Assembly (NCBI RefSeq): GCF_003353055.1
Contig: NZ_QKWJ01000034.1
Coordinates: 1-64,000, forward strand
Direction of reading: 5' to 3'
DNA length: 64,000 nt
Source of the DNA: Cupriavidus lacunae
Lineage (GTDB): Bacteria; Pseudomonadota; Gammaproteobacteria; Burkholderiales; Burkholderiaceae
Shown here: positions 1 through 8,729 of the stretch, piece after piece
Layout of the letters: each line of letters opens with the position of its first letter
Position numbering within the stretch: the stretch's first letter is position 1
The notes under the pieces: model-generated
What the model was told of the DNA's origin: nothing
Seen by the model: only the letters and a program-made list of their open reading frames with translations
Database searches by the model: none
Position numbers and translations under genes: made by a program

Positions 1-98
1 CTGATCGGGCTGTGTTCGATAAAGCGTTCCACCACTGCGTCCAGTACCACGCCACTGACTCCGTCTTCGGTTCGAGGACACGGAGCTTGCCCTATTCT
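1..98 (-). pseudogene. Probable N-terminal edge of an IS4-type transposase, cut by the window
   Basis: Reading the minus strand from about position 98 down to 1 gives an open frame containing the segment DGVSGVVLDAVVERFIEHSP, which I recognise as typical of the N-terminus of IS4-family transposases in Burkholderiales. The frame runs off the left edge, so most of the gene lies outside the window. An in-frame stop sits at 99-101, and I see no ATG, GTG or TTG between it and the recognisable homology, so the start may be lost or degenerate. It could be an intact element with an unusual start or a truncated remnant. The call rests on a stretch of about 30 residues only. Confidence 0.42.
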
Positions 99-185
99 TC
101 ATCACCTTGAAAGGGGTGGCTCTGAGGGCGCTTGCCGGGCGGGCCATCAGCAACGCCGTCCAGACACTTAGAAAGCGAGGAGACT

Positions 186-1589
186 ATGAGACAGATCGAT
201 ATCCAAAGAATGGCCAGCGAGGCCAGGCTCAATGCCTTTCACTATGGCGTGCTGGGCTGGTGCGCGCTCATCATCATTTTCGACGGCTATGACCTGGCCG
301 TAGCCGGCATTGCCTTGCCGTCGATCATGAAGGAGATGGCAATCCAGCCAGGGCAGGCTGGCTTGCTGGTCAGTACAGCGCTGTTCGGCATGATGTTCGG
401 CAATATCCTGCTGGGAACTATTGCCGACAGGATCGGCCGGCGCTGGGCCATTGCAGCCTGCATCGCGCTGTTCAGCGTGTTCACCGCGGCCGCGGGCCTT
501 TGCAGCAACCCGCTGCTGTTCGGCGCGGCCCGATTCCTGGCCGGCGTCGGCATCGGCGGCGTCATGCCAAATGTGATTGCTCAGATGACGGAATACGCCC
601 CGCGGCGCGTGCGCAGCACGATGGTGACCCTGATGTTCAGCGGTTACTCGGTCGGCGGCATGCTTGCGGCGGTGCTCGGCAAGAACCTGATCGAAAGCTA
701 CGGCTGGCAGTCGGTGTTCCTTGCCGCAGGCTTGCCGGTGCTGCTGATTCCGCTGGTTCTGAAATCCATGCCGGAATCCGTGGCGTATCTGGTCCGGCGC
801 GGCCGCACTGACGAGCTCAGGCGCCTGGCGGCCAGCATCGACCCGACCTACCGGGCCGATGCCAACGACCGCTTCGTTATTGTCGACGCAGACGCGGCGG
901 CCGCGGAGACCGTGGCACCGGTGGCACCCATCAGCCAGCTCTTCCGGCAAGGACGGGCGCTGAGCACGCTGATGTTCTGGCTGTCCTGCTTCATGTGCCT
1001 GTTCATGGTCTACGCGCTCAGCTCGTGGTTGACCAAGCTGATGGCCAGCGCCGGCTATACCCTTGGCTCCGCGTTGACGTTTGTGCTGGTGCTCAATCTC
1101 GGCGGCATGATCGGCGCCATTGGCGGCGGGTGGCTGGCGGACAGGTTCCATATCAAGTACGTGCTGATCGGCATGTATGTGCTCGCCGCGGTGTCGATCA
1201 CGCTGCTGGGCCATCCCGTGTCGACCGGCTGGCTGTATCTGCTGGTTGGCCTTGCCGGAGCCTCCACCATCGGCACGCAGATCGTCGGATGTGCATACGC
1301 CGGCCAGTTCTATCCCAACGCTATCCGCGCCACAGGTATCGGCTGGACCCTTGGCATGGGCCGGGGCGGTGCCATCCTGGCCCCGATCGTGATCGGCGTC
1401 CTGGTCGCCATGGGCTTGCCGCTCGGGCAGAACTTCATTGCCATTGCCGTGCCCGGTCTTGTCGCGGCGGTGGCGGTGCTGATGATCGACCACGGCCGGT
1501 CCGCCTCGGCGGCCGCCGGGCCAGGCAACGCCGCAGGCAGCGCCAGGTTGGCCGATGTACCGCGAAACCCCGCAAATTCCAACACCTGA
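186..1589 (+). CDS. MFS transporter, aromatic acid:H+ symporter (AAHS) family
   Basis: A 467-residue protein with about 12 hydrophobic segments. It carries the FDGYD motif in the first transmembrane helix, which is characteristic of the AAHS family (PcaK, BenK, MhpT), and the loop 2-3 motif GTIADRIGRR. The family imports benzoates, 4-hydroxybenzoate and related aromatic acids with protons across the inner membrane. The start at 186 is chosen because GCGAGGAG lies just upstream and the protein then begins directly before the first helix; an in-frame ATG at 132 would add 18 unlikely residues. The next gene is a catechol-type dioxygenase 14 bases downstream, so uptake of an aromatic acid that is degraded through catechol is a reasonable inference. 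The exact substrate cannot be read from the sequence. Confidence 0.88.
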   Translation: MRQIDIQRMASEARLNAFHYGVLGWCALIIIFDGYDLAVAGIALPSIMKEMAIQPGQAGLLVSTALFGMMFGNILLGTIADRIGRRWAIAACIALFSVFTAAAGLCSNPLLFGAARFLAGVGIGGVMPNVIAQMTEYAPRRVRSTMVTLMFSGYSVGGMLAAVLGKNLIESYGWQSVFLAAGLPVLLIPLVLKSMPESVAYLVRRGRTDELRRLAASIDPTYRADANDRFVIVDADAAAAETVAPVAPISQLFRQGRALSTLMFWLSCFMCLFMVYALSSWLTKLMASAGYTLGSALTFVLVLNLGGMIGAIGGGWLADRFHIKYVLIGMYVLAAVSITLLGHPVSTGWLYLLVGLAGASTIGTQIVGCAYAGQFYPNAIRATGIGWTLGMGRGGAILAPIVIGVLVAMGLPLGQNFIAIAVPGLVAAVAVLMIDHGRSASAAAGPGNAAGSARLADVPRNPANSNT

Positions 1590-1603
1590 GGAGATTAAGC
1601 ATC

Positions 1604-2521
1604 ATGGCTGAATACACCCCTTCCGAACTTCTGGCGCTGGTAAATTCCAGCCAGGTCAGCGCTGGCGATGAGCGTGTGCGTGCCATTACGGCCCGCATCG
1701 TTGCCGACCTGTTCCGGACCATCGAAGCATTTGAGGTCACGCCCGACGAATTCTGGTCCGCCATGAAGTGGCTGACCCGCCTGGGCCAGGCTGAAATGGT
1801 GGGCCTGATTACCGCCGGCCTCGGCTTCGATCGCCTCCTTGACATTCTCGAGGAGGAGGCTGACCAGGTGGCGGCGCGCGCGCAAGGCACGCCGCGCGCC
1901 ATCGAAGGCCCGCTTTACGTTGCGGGCGCCCCCCTGTCCCAGCGCGAAGTGCGCCTGGATGAAGGCAACGAAGGCAAGGGCGAGTTGCTGGTGATGGAAG
2001 GCCGCGTGCTCGGACTGGACGGCAAGCCCGTGCCGCACGCGATGGTCGATGTCTGGCATTGCAACGAGTTGGGTCGCTATTCTCACTTCGACCCGAGCCA
2101 GCCCGACTACAATCTGCGCCGCTGCATCGAGACGGACGCCGAGGGCAACTACCGCTTCCGCAGCTTCCTGCCGCCGGGCTACGCGATTCCGCCAGACAGC
2201 CCGGTGTCCGAGCTCTTCTCGTTGCTGGGCCGCCATGGCAACCGGCCCGCCCACATCCATTTCCTGGTCTCGGGCCGTGGCAAGCGCGCGCTGACGACGC
2301 AGATCAATATCCCAGGCGACACCTTCCTGGACGACGATTTTGCTTTTGCTACCCGTGACGGCCTGATCGTGTCGCTGGAAAAGGTGGAACGATCGACGGA
2401 CTATGCCTCGCTCGGCGTGACGGGACCATTCAGCCGCGTTCGCTTTGATTTCGTGCTGCAGGACGCCTTGAACGAGACGGAAACCATCGCTGCCAGCCGC
2501 TACCAGACCGCTGCGAACTGA
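1604..2521 (+). CDS. catA: Intradiol ring-cleavage dioxygenase, probable catechol 1,2-dioxygenase
   Basis: A 305-residue protein with the N-terminal helical catechol-dioxygenase domain (about residues 1-100) and the intradiol beta-sandwich domain (about 100-290). The four iron(III) ligands known from the family are all present: Tyr159 (in GRYSHFD), Tyr193 (in LPPGYAIPP), His217 and His219 (in RPAHIHF). Their spacing fits catechol 1,2-dioxygenases. The reaction cleaves catechol or a substituted catechol between the two hydroxyl groups to a cis,cis-muconate. The start at 1604 has GAGGAG upstream. It probably forms an operon with the AAHS transporter before it. Hydroxyquinol or chlorocatechol dioxygenase activity cannot be excluded, because no muconate cycloisomerase lies next to it. 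Confidence 0.85.
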   Translation: MAEYTPSELLALVNSSQVSAGDERVRAITARIVADLFRTIEAFEVTPDEFWSAMKWLTRLGQAEMVGLITAGLGFDRLLDILEEEADQVAARAQGTPRAIEGPLYVAGAPLSQREVRLDEGNEGKGELLVMEGRVLGLDGKPVPHAMVDVWHCNELGRYSHFDPSQPDYNLRRCIETDAEGNYRFRSFLPPGYAIPPDSPVSELFSLLGRHGNRPAHIHFLVSGRGKRALTTQINIPGDTFLDDDFAFATRDGLIVSLEKVERSTDYASLGVTGPFSRVRFDFVLQDALNETETIAASRYQTAAN

Positions 2522-2575
2522 GTGCGCCCCGGCGCTGCGGCCATTTCCGTTTCGCTCGCTCAGCTGACACGATGT

Positions 2576-2607
2576 GCCGGCGCCCGGGATGAATCATGGG
2601 CGCCGGC
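2576..2607. terminator. GC-rich hairpin after catA
   Basis: Perfect 10-base arms (GCCGGCGCCC and its complement, 2576-2585 and 2598-2607) enclose a 12-base loop, about 55 bases after the dioxygenase stop and before the end of a convergent MFS remnant. There is no U-tract, so termination could be Rho-assisted. The structure is clear; the function is inferred. Confidence 0.45.
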
Positions 2608-2634
2608 GCATCGGCCGTGTCGGGCCTCGCCGGC

Positions 2635-2950
2635 TCACGACGCCGCTCGCGCTCGCGATCCGGTCTCCCGCAGGAACAGCGCAAGGACAATGGCAGGCAC
2701 GATGCCGCCGATCAGCCACATGCTTGCTGCGCGGAATACCGCCAGGTTCATTGCGCCGCCATTCGCGATGTGGGCGAGCACCTTGCCGTATGCGGGCGTG
2801 AGCAAAGCGCCGAATGTGAACACCAGGAAGTTGATCGCTCCGGTCGCACTGCCTTTCACGTCGTCCGAATTGAATTCCTTGATGATGGTATGGGGCAACA
2901 TGGCCGCACCCGAGCCGATGCCGAGCAGCAGGAGCCCAAGTTCGGCCGTG
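2635..2950 (-). pseudogene. C-terminal remnant of an MFS transporter
   Basis: The minus-strand frame ending at 2635 encodes only about 100 residues that resemble the last three helices of an MFS carrier: a GIGSGAAMLPH segment, a GSATGAINFLVFTFG helix and a final helix ending in LFLRETG. The first dozen or so residues of the open frame (to 2991) do not look like an MFS protein. A normal MFS transporter has 400-450 residues, so about three quarters of the gene is missing. It is probably a deletion remnant lying between catA and the porin, and not expected to be functional. Confidence 0.6.
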
Positions 2951-3027
2951 TGAGGGTGGGCTATCGTGGAAGGATGAAGAGCACGCAGCAATTGCGCACA
3001 CTGTTTGCCCTGAGCAATCTGAGTCGG

Positions 3028-4143
3028 TCAGAACTTATGCCGGATCCCTGCCACTGCAGTTACCTGCGACCTGGTGGACGACGGCGAGAGCGTATAGATC
3101 TGCGCGTAGGTGGCGTCTCCCGCCGCCCGCTGATAGATCCCGACCAGGAACAGGTCGGTACGCTTGGACAGGAAGTAGTCCGCGCCGAGGTTGACCTGGT
3201 GCCATTTCGGCTGGTTGCCGCCGGGCTGGTACTCGCCCCAGGTATAGATATAGGCGGCACCGAGCATCAGATTGGGCGTGATGTAGTCGGTTACGGAGAT
3301 CTCCCCGTTGTTGACCGTCAGCCTTGTATTGTCCAGGTAGTCGAAGCGCACATTGGTATACAGCGCCGATACCCCCACCTTGCCAAACTGGTAGGAGCCT
3401 CCGGCGCCGAAGATGCGCTGATGGTCGACCTTGGCCCCGCTTGCTTTGCTGGTCACGAACGGGGAAGTGAAGCCATAGTCGCCAACCACCGCGCCCGACT
3501 GGTTGTTCGCGCTGTTGGGCGTGTTCAGTTCCTCATAGGCAATGCCCAGCGAAAGATCATTTCGCTTGTAGGAAATCCCGAGGCTGTACGCGTTGTTGGA
3601 ACGGAAGTCGCCCGGCTTTTCGCCAAGACTCATCATGCCGGCAAACTGCAGGCCGCCGTACGAAGGGCTCTTGTAGGCGATCGTATTGTTGACGCGGAAG
3701 GTGTTGAAGACGTTGTCGCTGTCGCCGATGTGCGTGCCAAAGGCGGCGAACTGCGTGGCCGACTCATAGGACCACAATGTCGCCGCGGGCAGGTCGTATT
3801 GCCGGCCCAGGCTGATGGTGCCAAGGGTCGGCGACGACATGCCGACGAATGCCTGCCGGCCAAACAGGCGGCCGCCTTGCGACAAGGTGCCGGTGTCGAT
3901 GGCGAAGCCGCCTTCCAGCGTATAGAAGGCGGTGTTCCCGCCCCCCAGTTCTTCCGTTCCCCGCAGGCCCCAGCGCGGCGTCTGCATCGGGCCGTTCGCC
4001 AGCTGCACCTGGGAATGGCCGTTCTGGTTATTGGCATACACGATGCCGGTCGAAATCAGGCCATACAGATTCACGCCGCTTTCTGCATGGGATGCCGGGC
4101 ACGCCAGCAGCGTGGCGGCGGCAGCTATGACACATCGCTTCAT
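3028..4143 (-). CDS. Gram-negative outer membrane porin
   Basis: A 371-residue protein with a clear signal peptide (MKRCVIAAAATLLA, cleaved near SHA-ES), followed by the VNLYGLISTGIVY start of the mature chain that is typical of Burkholderiales trimeric porins. The PRWGLRGTEELGGG segment and the C-terminal phenylalanine (AGIRHKF) needed for beta-barrel assembly are present. The length matches the family (350-400). It should form a 16-strand diffusion pore in the outer membrane. It stands alone on the minus strand, divergent from the ABC-transporter operon that begins at 4641, and the two share a regulatory region of about 500 bases. A role in substrate entry for that operon is possible but not shown. 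Confidence 0.9.
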   Translation of the reverse strand: MKRCVIAAAATLLACPASHAESGVNLYGLISTGIVYANNQNGHSQVQLANGPMQTPRWGLRGTEELGGGNTAFYTLEGGFAIDTGTLSQGGRLFGRQAFVGMSSPTLGTISLGRQYDLPAATLWSYESATQFAAFGTHIGDSDNVFNTFRVNNTIAYKSPSYGGLQFAGMMSLGEKPGDFRSNNAYSLGISYKRNDLSLGIAYEELNTPNSANNQSGAVVGDYGFTSPFVTSKASGAKVDHQRIFGAGGSYQFGKVGVSALYTNVRFDYLDNTRLTVNNGEISVTDYITPNLMLGAAYIYTWGEYQPGGNQPKWHQVNLGADYFLSKRTDLFLVGIYQRAAGDATYAQIYTLSPSSTRSQVTAVAGIRHKF

Positions 4144-4402
4144 GGTGACTTTCCTGTCGAGTGATGAATAAGCGCAGCCCTCCCCATGTGCACCGGGTGC
4201 ACAGGGATCAGGTAGAGACGGGAGCTGGATTTGGGGAGAGGGGGCGGGCCCGCTATGTGCGGATCAAGCTACAAAATGGCGGGGCCATGCAGCGAAATGC
4301 TTTTGTCATATCTCTTCCTCTCGAATCTCTTTATCGATGAGATTTGAAGGGCATTCTCCATGCAGACGAACCGCCGCAGGAAGCACCGATTTTTGTCACC
4401 GC

Positions 4403-4421
4403 CGAGCGAATTATTCGCTCG
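4403..4421. promoter_or_regulatory. Perfect inverted repeat, possible operator
   Basis: The arms CGAGCGAA and TTCGCTCG are separated by TTA. The repeat lies in the 497-base region between the divergent porin and the ABC-transporter operon. The surrounding sequence is AT-rich for this genome. It is probably a binding site for a dimeric regulator; which one is unknown. Confidence 0.4.
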
Positions 4422-4501
4422 CTGTGATTAATAATGCTCAGCTTTATGCACCAGGATGGCGTGCCGTGGCGCCCTTCTGGTGCCGGCTGCGCACGGAAAT
4501 A

Positions 4502-4554
4502 GTGCTCTAATTTTGGCATCGGCTGCGCTCTAAAATCAGTTCTTGTTAGAGCAC
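4502..4554. promoter_or_regulatory. Three copies of an 8-9 base GCTCTAA repeat
   Basis: GTGCTCTAA (4502-4510) and GCGCTCTAA (4525-4533) are direct repeats 23 bases apart. The inverted copy TTAGAGCAC (4546-4554) makes a perfect 9-base arm with the first copy. All lie 87-139 bases upstream of the ABC operon start at 4641, where a LysR-type or other activator would be expected to bind. The LysR gene at the end of the operon (11069) is the obvious candidate regulator. The rest of the 4144-4640 gap holds no gene that I can support. Confidence 0.4.
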
Positions 4555-4640
4555 CACCTCAACCTCAAAATAGCCTCAACGCGAAATCCCGCTGGCACTG
4601 CCAGGCCAGCGCAATGAGACAGCTATTAAAGGAGATGGAG

Positions 4641-5672
4641 ATGCCACGATTAGAGAATCCTGGTCGGCGCCGTGTGCTGCAAACGTCCTTGTTGGCGGGC
4701 GGGCTGGCTGCCTCGGGTGCATTGCTGTCGGTGCGAGCGCTCGCCACCGAGCGCGCCGCGGTCACCATGCAGCTGGGCTGGGTGCCCGGCGGCAATCAGG
4801 TGGGCGAGGTGGTGGCCAAGCGCCTCGGCTATTACGAGCAGGAGGGCATCGACTTCAAGATCCAGCCCGGTGGCCCCAATATCGATGGGGTAGCCATCGT
4901 GGCCTCGGGGCGCGGCGAGGTCGGGCAGATCTCTTCCAGCCCTTCGGTGATGCTGGCGGTGTCGGAAGGGCTGCCGGTCAAATGCTTCGCGGTCGGCCTG
5001 CAGCAGCATCCCTATGCTTTCTTCTCTCTCAAGAAGGCGCCGATCCGTTCTCCGCAAGACATGATCGGCAAACGGATCGGCATCCAGGCTACCGGCCTGG
5101 TGCTGCTCAAGGCCTTGCTGGCCAAGCACAAGATCACCGAGAGCCAGGTCAACATTGTGCCGATCGGTGCCGACATGATGCCGCTGCTGAGCGGGCGGGT
5201 CGATGCGGTGACCGGCTGGCAGACCAACGCGTCGGCGCTCAAGGCGCTGGGTGCGGACCGCGTCGACCTGAGCCTGTGGGACTCGGGCGTGCGTCTCTAT
5301 GCGCTCCCGTACTACGCGCACACCAACACCCTGCGCAACCATCCGGAGGTGCTGCAGCGCTTCCTGCGCGCGACCGCGCGCGGCTGGCTCTACGCCAACA
5401 AGAACCGTGACCAGGCGGTCGATCTGCTGCTCAAGGATTACCCCAGCCTGAACCACACGGACGAACGTGCCTCGATCGACTCACTGATGGGCTATGCCTT
5501 CAACAAGGAGAGCAGCACGCAAGGCTGGGGCGCCATGGACCCGACCGTATGGCAGGAGCAGATCTCGCTGTACGCGCAGCTCGGGCAGTTCCGCGCGCGC
5601 GCTCCCAGGCTGGAGGATGTCATGACGCTGGACATCCTGCAGGCCACCAAGTCCTCCCGACTGACGGTGTAA
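4641..5672 (+). CDS. ABC transporter substrate-binding protein, SsuA/THI5-NMT1 family
   Basis: A 343-residue periplasmic binding protein. The N-terminus has a twin-arginine-type export signal (GRRRVLQ followed by a hydrophobic stretch to about residue 40). The mature chain begins with VTMQLGWVPGGNQ, the NMT1/SsuA signature region for binding aliphatic sulfonates, thiamine precursors or aromatic acids. I chose the ATG at 4641 because AAAGGAG ends six bases upstream; ATGs at 4614 and 4635 are in frame but badly placed. The gene is followed three bases later by an ATPase and then a permease, so it is the first gene of a complete importer. Downstream genes suggest the ligand is an organic acid that is then activated to a CoA thioester; this is inference. 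Confidence 0.87.
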   Translation: MPRLENPGRRRVLQTSLLAGGLAASGALLSVRALATERAAVTMQLGWVPGGNQVGEVVAKRLGYYEQEGIDFKIQPGGPNIDGVAIVASGRGEVGQISSSPSVMLAVSEGLPVKCFAVGLQQHPYAFFSLKKAPIRSPQDMIGKRIGIQATGLVLLKALLAKHKITESQVNIVPIGADMMPLLSGRVDAVTGWQTNASALKALGADRVDLSLWDSGVRLYALPYYAHTNTLRNHPEVLQRFLRATARGWLYANKNRDQAVDLLLKDYPSLNHTDERASIDSLMGYAFNKESSTQGWGAMDPTVWQEQISLYAQLGQFRARAPRLEDVMTLDILQATKSSRLTV

Positions 5673-5675
5673 TCC

Positions 5676-6469
<794 letters not shown>

Positions 6470-6470
<1 letters not shown>

Positions 6471-7309
6471 TGAGTACATCGGAAATGAAGCTTGACCTGC
6501 CAGGCGTATGCCCGGACACCGAAGCCGACGCCTGGTTCGCCAGCCGCCGCCGCCGTATCTGGCGCGCGCGTGCGATGCCCGCGCTGGGCATTGCCGGACT
6601 GCTGTTCGCCTGGTGGGCGGTGGTGGTGGGCTTCGGCATCAAGCCCTTTATCGCGCCATCTCCCGGCCTGGTGCTGCAGACCTTGTTCGACAAGCGCGAC
6701 GTACTGCTGCAAAACCTGATCCCCACCGCCATCGAAGCGGCCGGCGGCTTCCTGTTGGGCAATCTGCTTGCCATCTTGCTGGCAACGGTCTTTGTCCACA
6801 ACAAGACGCTGCAGGAGATCTTCTACCCGGTCGCGGTCATGATCAATTCCATCCCGGTGGTAGCCAAGGCGCCGATCCTGGTGCTGATCATGGGCAATGG
6901 CATCGAGCCGAAGATCACCATCGCCGCCATCGTCTGCTTCTTCCCCACGCTGGTGAACATGGTGCGCGGGCTGGAGGCGGTCAATCCGCAGTCGCTGGAG
7001 CTGATGCAGGTGCTGTCGGCCAGCAAGCGCGAGATCTTCTTCAAGCTGCGCCTGTTCAACTCGCTTCCCTACCTGTTTTCCGCGCTGCGCATCGCTGCGT
7101 CAATGTCGGTAATTGGCGCGGTGGTCGGTGAATGGGTCGGCGCCACCGAAGGCATCGGGGCCATGATCATCCAGGCTACCTATGCGTTCGACTCCGCCCT
7201 GCTGTACGCGGCAATCGTCATGTGCGCGGTGATGTCCGGGACCTTCTTCCTGGTGATCGCGGCGACCGAACGCTGGCTCATCAAGTGGCAACCCGAGAAC
7301 GCCCATTGA
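6470..7309 (+). CDS. ABC transporter permease, SsuC/TauC type
   Basis: A 279-residue inner membrane protein with about six transmembrane segments and the permease EAA-like loop near LELMQVLSASKREIFFKLRL, where the ATPase docks. The N-terminal 35 residues are a charged cytoplasmic extension. It overlaps the ATPase stop codon by one base and completes a three-gene importer. The next gene, an FAD oxidoreductase, starts 34 bases later with an AT-rich leader containing GAGGA, so the operon continues into catabolic genes. Confidence 0.9.
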
Positions 7310-7343
7310 GCACGGCACCACAACAACAATTTCGAGGATAGCA

Positions 7344-8729
7344 ATGACCAAGATCAGTGACTGGATCCGCCAGCCGGCCCAAGACGTGCGCGTCGCGGCC
7401 AAGGCCAATGTGGTGGTGGTGGGCGGTGGCCCGGCTGGCCTGTCGGCCGCGCTGGCGGCTGCGCGCAACGGTGCCGAAACCATCCTGCTCGAGCGCTACA
7501 ACCACCTGGGCGGCCTGGCCTCGGGCGGCATGGTACTGGTGCTGGACGATATGTGGGACAGCCACCTGCAGGAAATCTCGGTGCGCGGCAACTGCCTGAC
7601 CATGATCGAGCGCATGGCCGCGCTGGGCCTGGCCAAGTTCCCGCGCGCCAACGAGTGGGGCGAGGATCCCGCCGCGTACCGGCGCTGGGGCCGCTGGGGC
7701 ACCTTCGACTTCCACAGCCAGAAGACGCCTCATCCCGTCTGCTTTGCTGCGGCCTTCGATCCCGATGCCTATAAGCGCGTTGCGCTCGACATGGTGCAGC
7801 AAGCCGGCATCCAGCTGCGGCTGCACTCCTGGTTCTCGCAGACCCTGGTCGAAGACGGACAGGTCAAGGGCGTGATCTGCGAAACCAAGAGCGGGCGCGA
7901 AGCCATCCTGGCCGACGTGGTGATCGATGCCACCGGCGACCTGGACGTGGCCGCATCGGCCGGCGCGCCGCACATCGGCGGCAGCTATATCACCACCACC
8001 GTGTTCCGGCTGGGCGGGGTCGATACCGAAGCCGCTGAACGCTTCGAGCAGGAAGAGCCGGAGGCCTACGCCCAGCTCGACCGCCAGATCAAGCGCATTC
8101 TCGGCGGCTCGTGGGGCCTGTGGTGGCTCAAGACGCCGCTTCCCGGCGTGGTGTGGTGCAACTGCCCGCACATGGCTGGCATCGACGGCCTCAAGGCGGA
8201 AGACCTGACCCGCGCCGAGATCCAGGGGCGCCAGCACATCCACGCCGTGGTCGAGTTCGTGCGCGACAAGCTGCCCGGCTTCGAGCATTGCTTTGTGATT
8301 GACGTCGCGCCGCAGACGGGCGTGCGCCAGACCCGCCTGCTCGAAGGCGAGTATGTGATGAGCAAGGAGGACGTGGCGCAGCGCTTGCGCTTTGACGACA
8401 GCATCGCACGCGGCCGCGACTACTACATGCCTTATCGCGTGCTGCTGCCCAAACAGGTCGACAACCTGCTGGTGGCCGGCCGCCACTACTCGGCCACCTC
8501 GCAGGCGCAGAAGATCTCGCGCGAGATCCCGCCGTGCATGGCGATGGGCGAAGCCGCCGGCGTGGCCGCGGCGCTGGCGCTCAACGCCGGTGTGTCGGTG
8601 CGCAATGTGGACGTGGGCAGCGTGCAGAAGGCCCTGCGCGCCCAGGGTGCCGATCCCGGCAACCAGGCAGGCCGCAACGCCGATATTCCGGCGCTGGCCG
8701 CCTATATCCCGCAGGCACAGGCAGCATGA
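7344..8729 (+). CDS. FAD-dependent oxidoreductase (PF12831-type)
   Basis: A 461-residue flavoprotein. A dinucleotide-binding motif (VVVVGGGPAGLSAALAAARNG, about residues 25-45) binds the ADP part of FAD. A second FAD region lies near the C-terminus (NLLVAGRHYSATSQ, then PCMAMGEAAG). The architecture fits the FAD_oxidored family, which acts on a variety of small substrates and whose members are mostly uncharacterised. There is no signal peptide, so it is cytoplasmic. It overlaps the next gene by four bases (ATGA) and shares the operon with a ferredoxin, so electron exchange between the two is a reasonable hypothesis. The cysteine-containing stretch VWCNCPHMAG is notable but I cannot assign a role. 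Substrate unknown. Confidence 0.8.
   Translation: MTKISDWIRQPAQDVRVAAKANVVVVGGGPAGLSAALAAARNGAETILLERYNHLGGLASGGMVLVLDDMWDSHLQEISVRGNCLTMIERMAALGLAKFPRANEWGEDPAAYRRWGRWGTFDFHSQKTPHPVCFAAAFDPDAYKRVALDMVQQAGIQLRLHSWFSQTLVEDGQVKGVICETKSGREAILADVVIDATGDLDVAASAGAPHIGGSYITTTVFRLGGVDTEAAERFEQEEPEAYAQLDRQIKRILGGSWGLWWLKTPLPGVVWCNCPHMAGIDGLKAEDLTRAEIQGRQHIHAVVEFVRDKLPGFEHCFVIDVAPQTGVRQTRLLEGEYVMSKEDVAQRLRFDDSIARGRDYYMPYRVLLPKQVDNLLVAGRHYSATSQAQKISREIPPCMAMGEAAGVAAALALNAGVSVRNVDVGSVQKALRAQGADPGNQAGRNADIPALAAYIPQAQAA

Noticed and set aside
4331-4519. 62-codon minus-strand frame in the porin/ABC intergenic region
   Set aside because: No homology, no ribosome site, and it overlaps several operator-like repeats.
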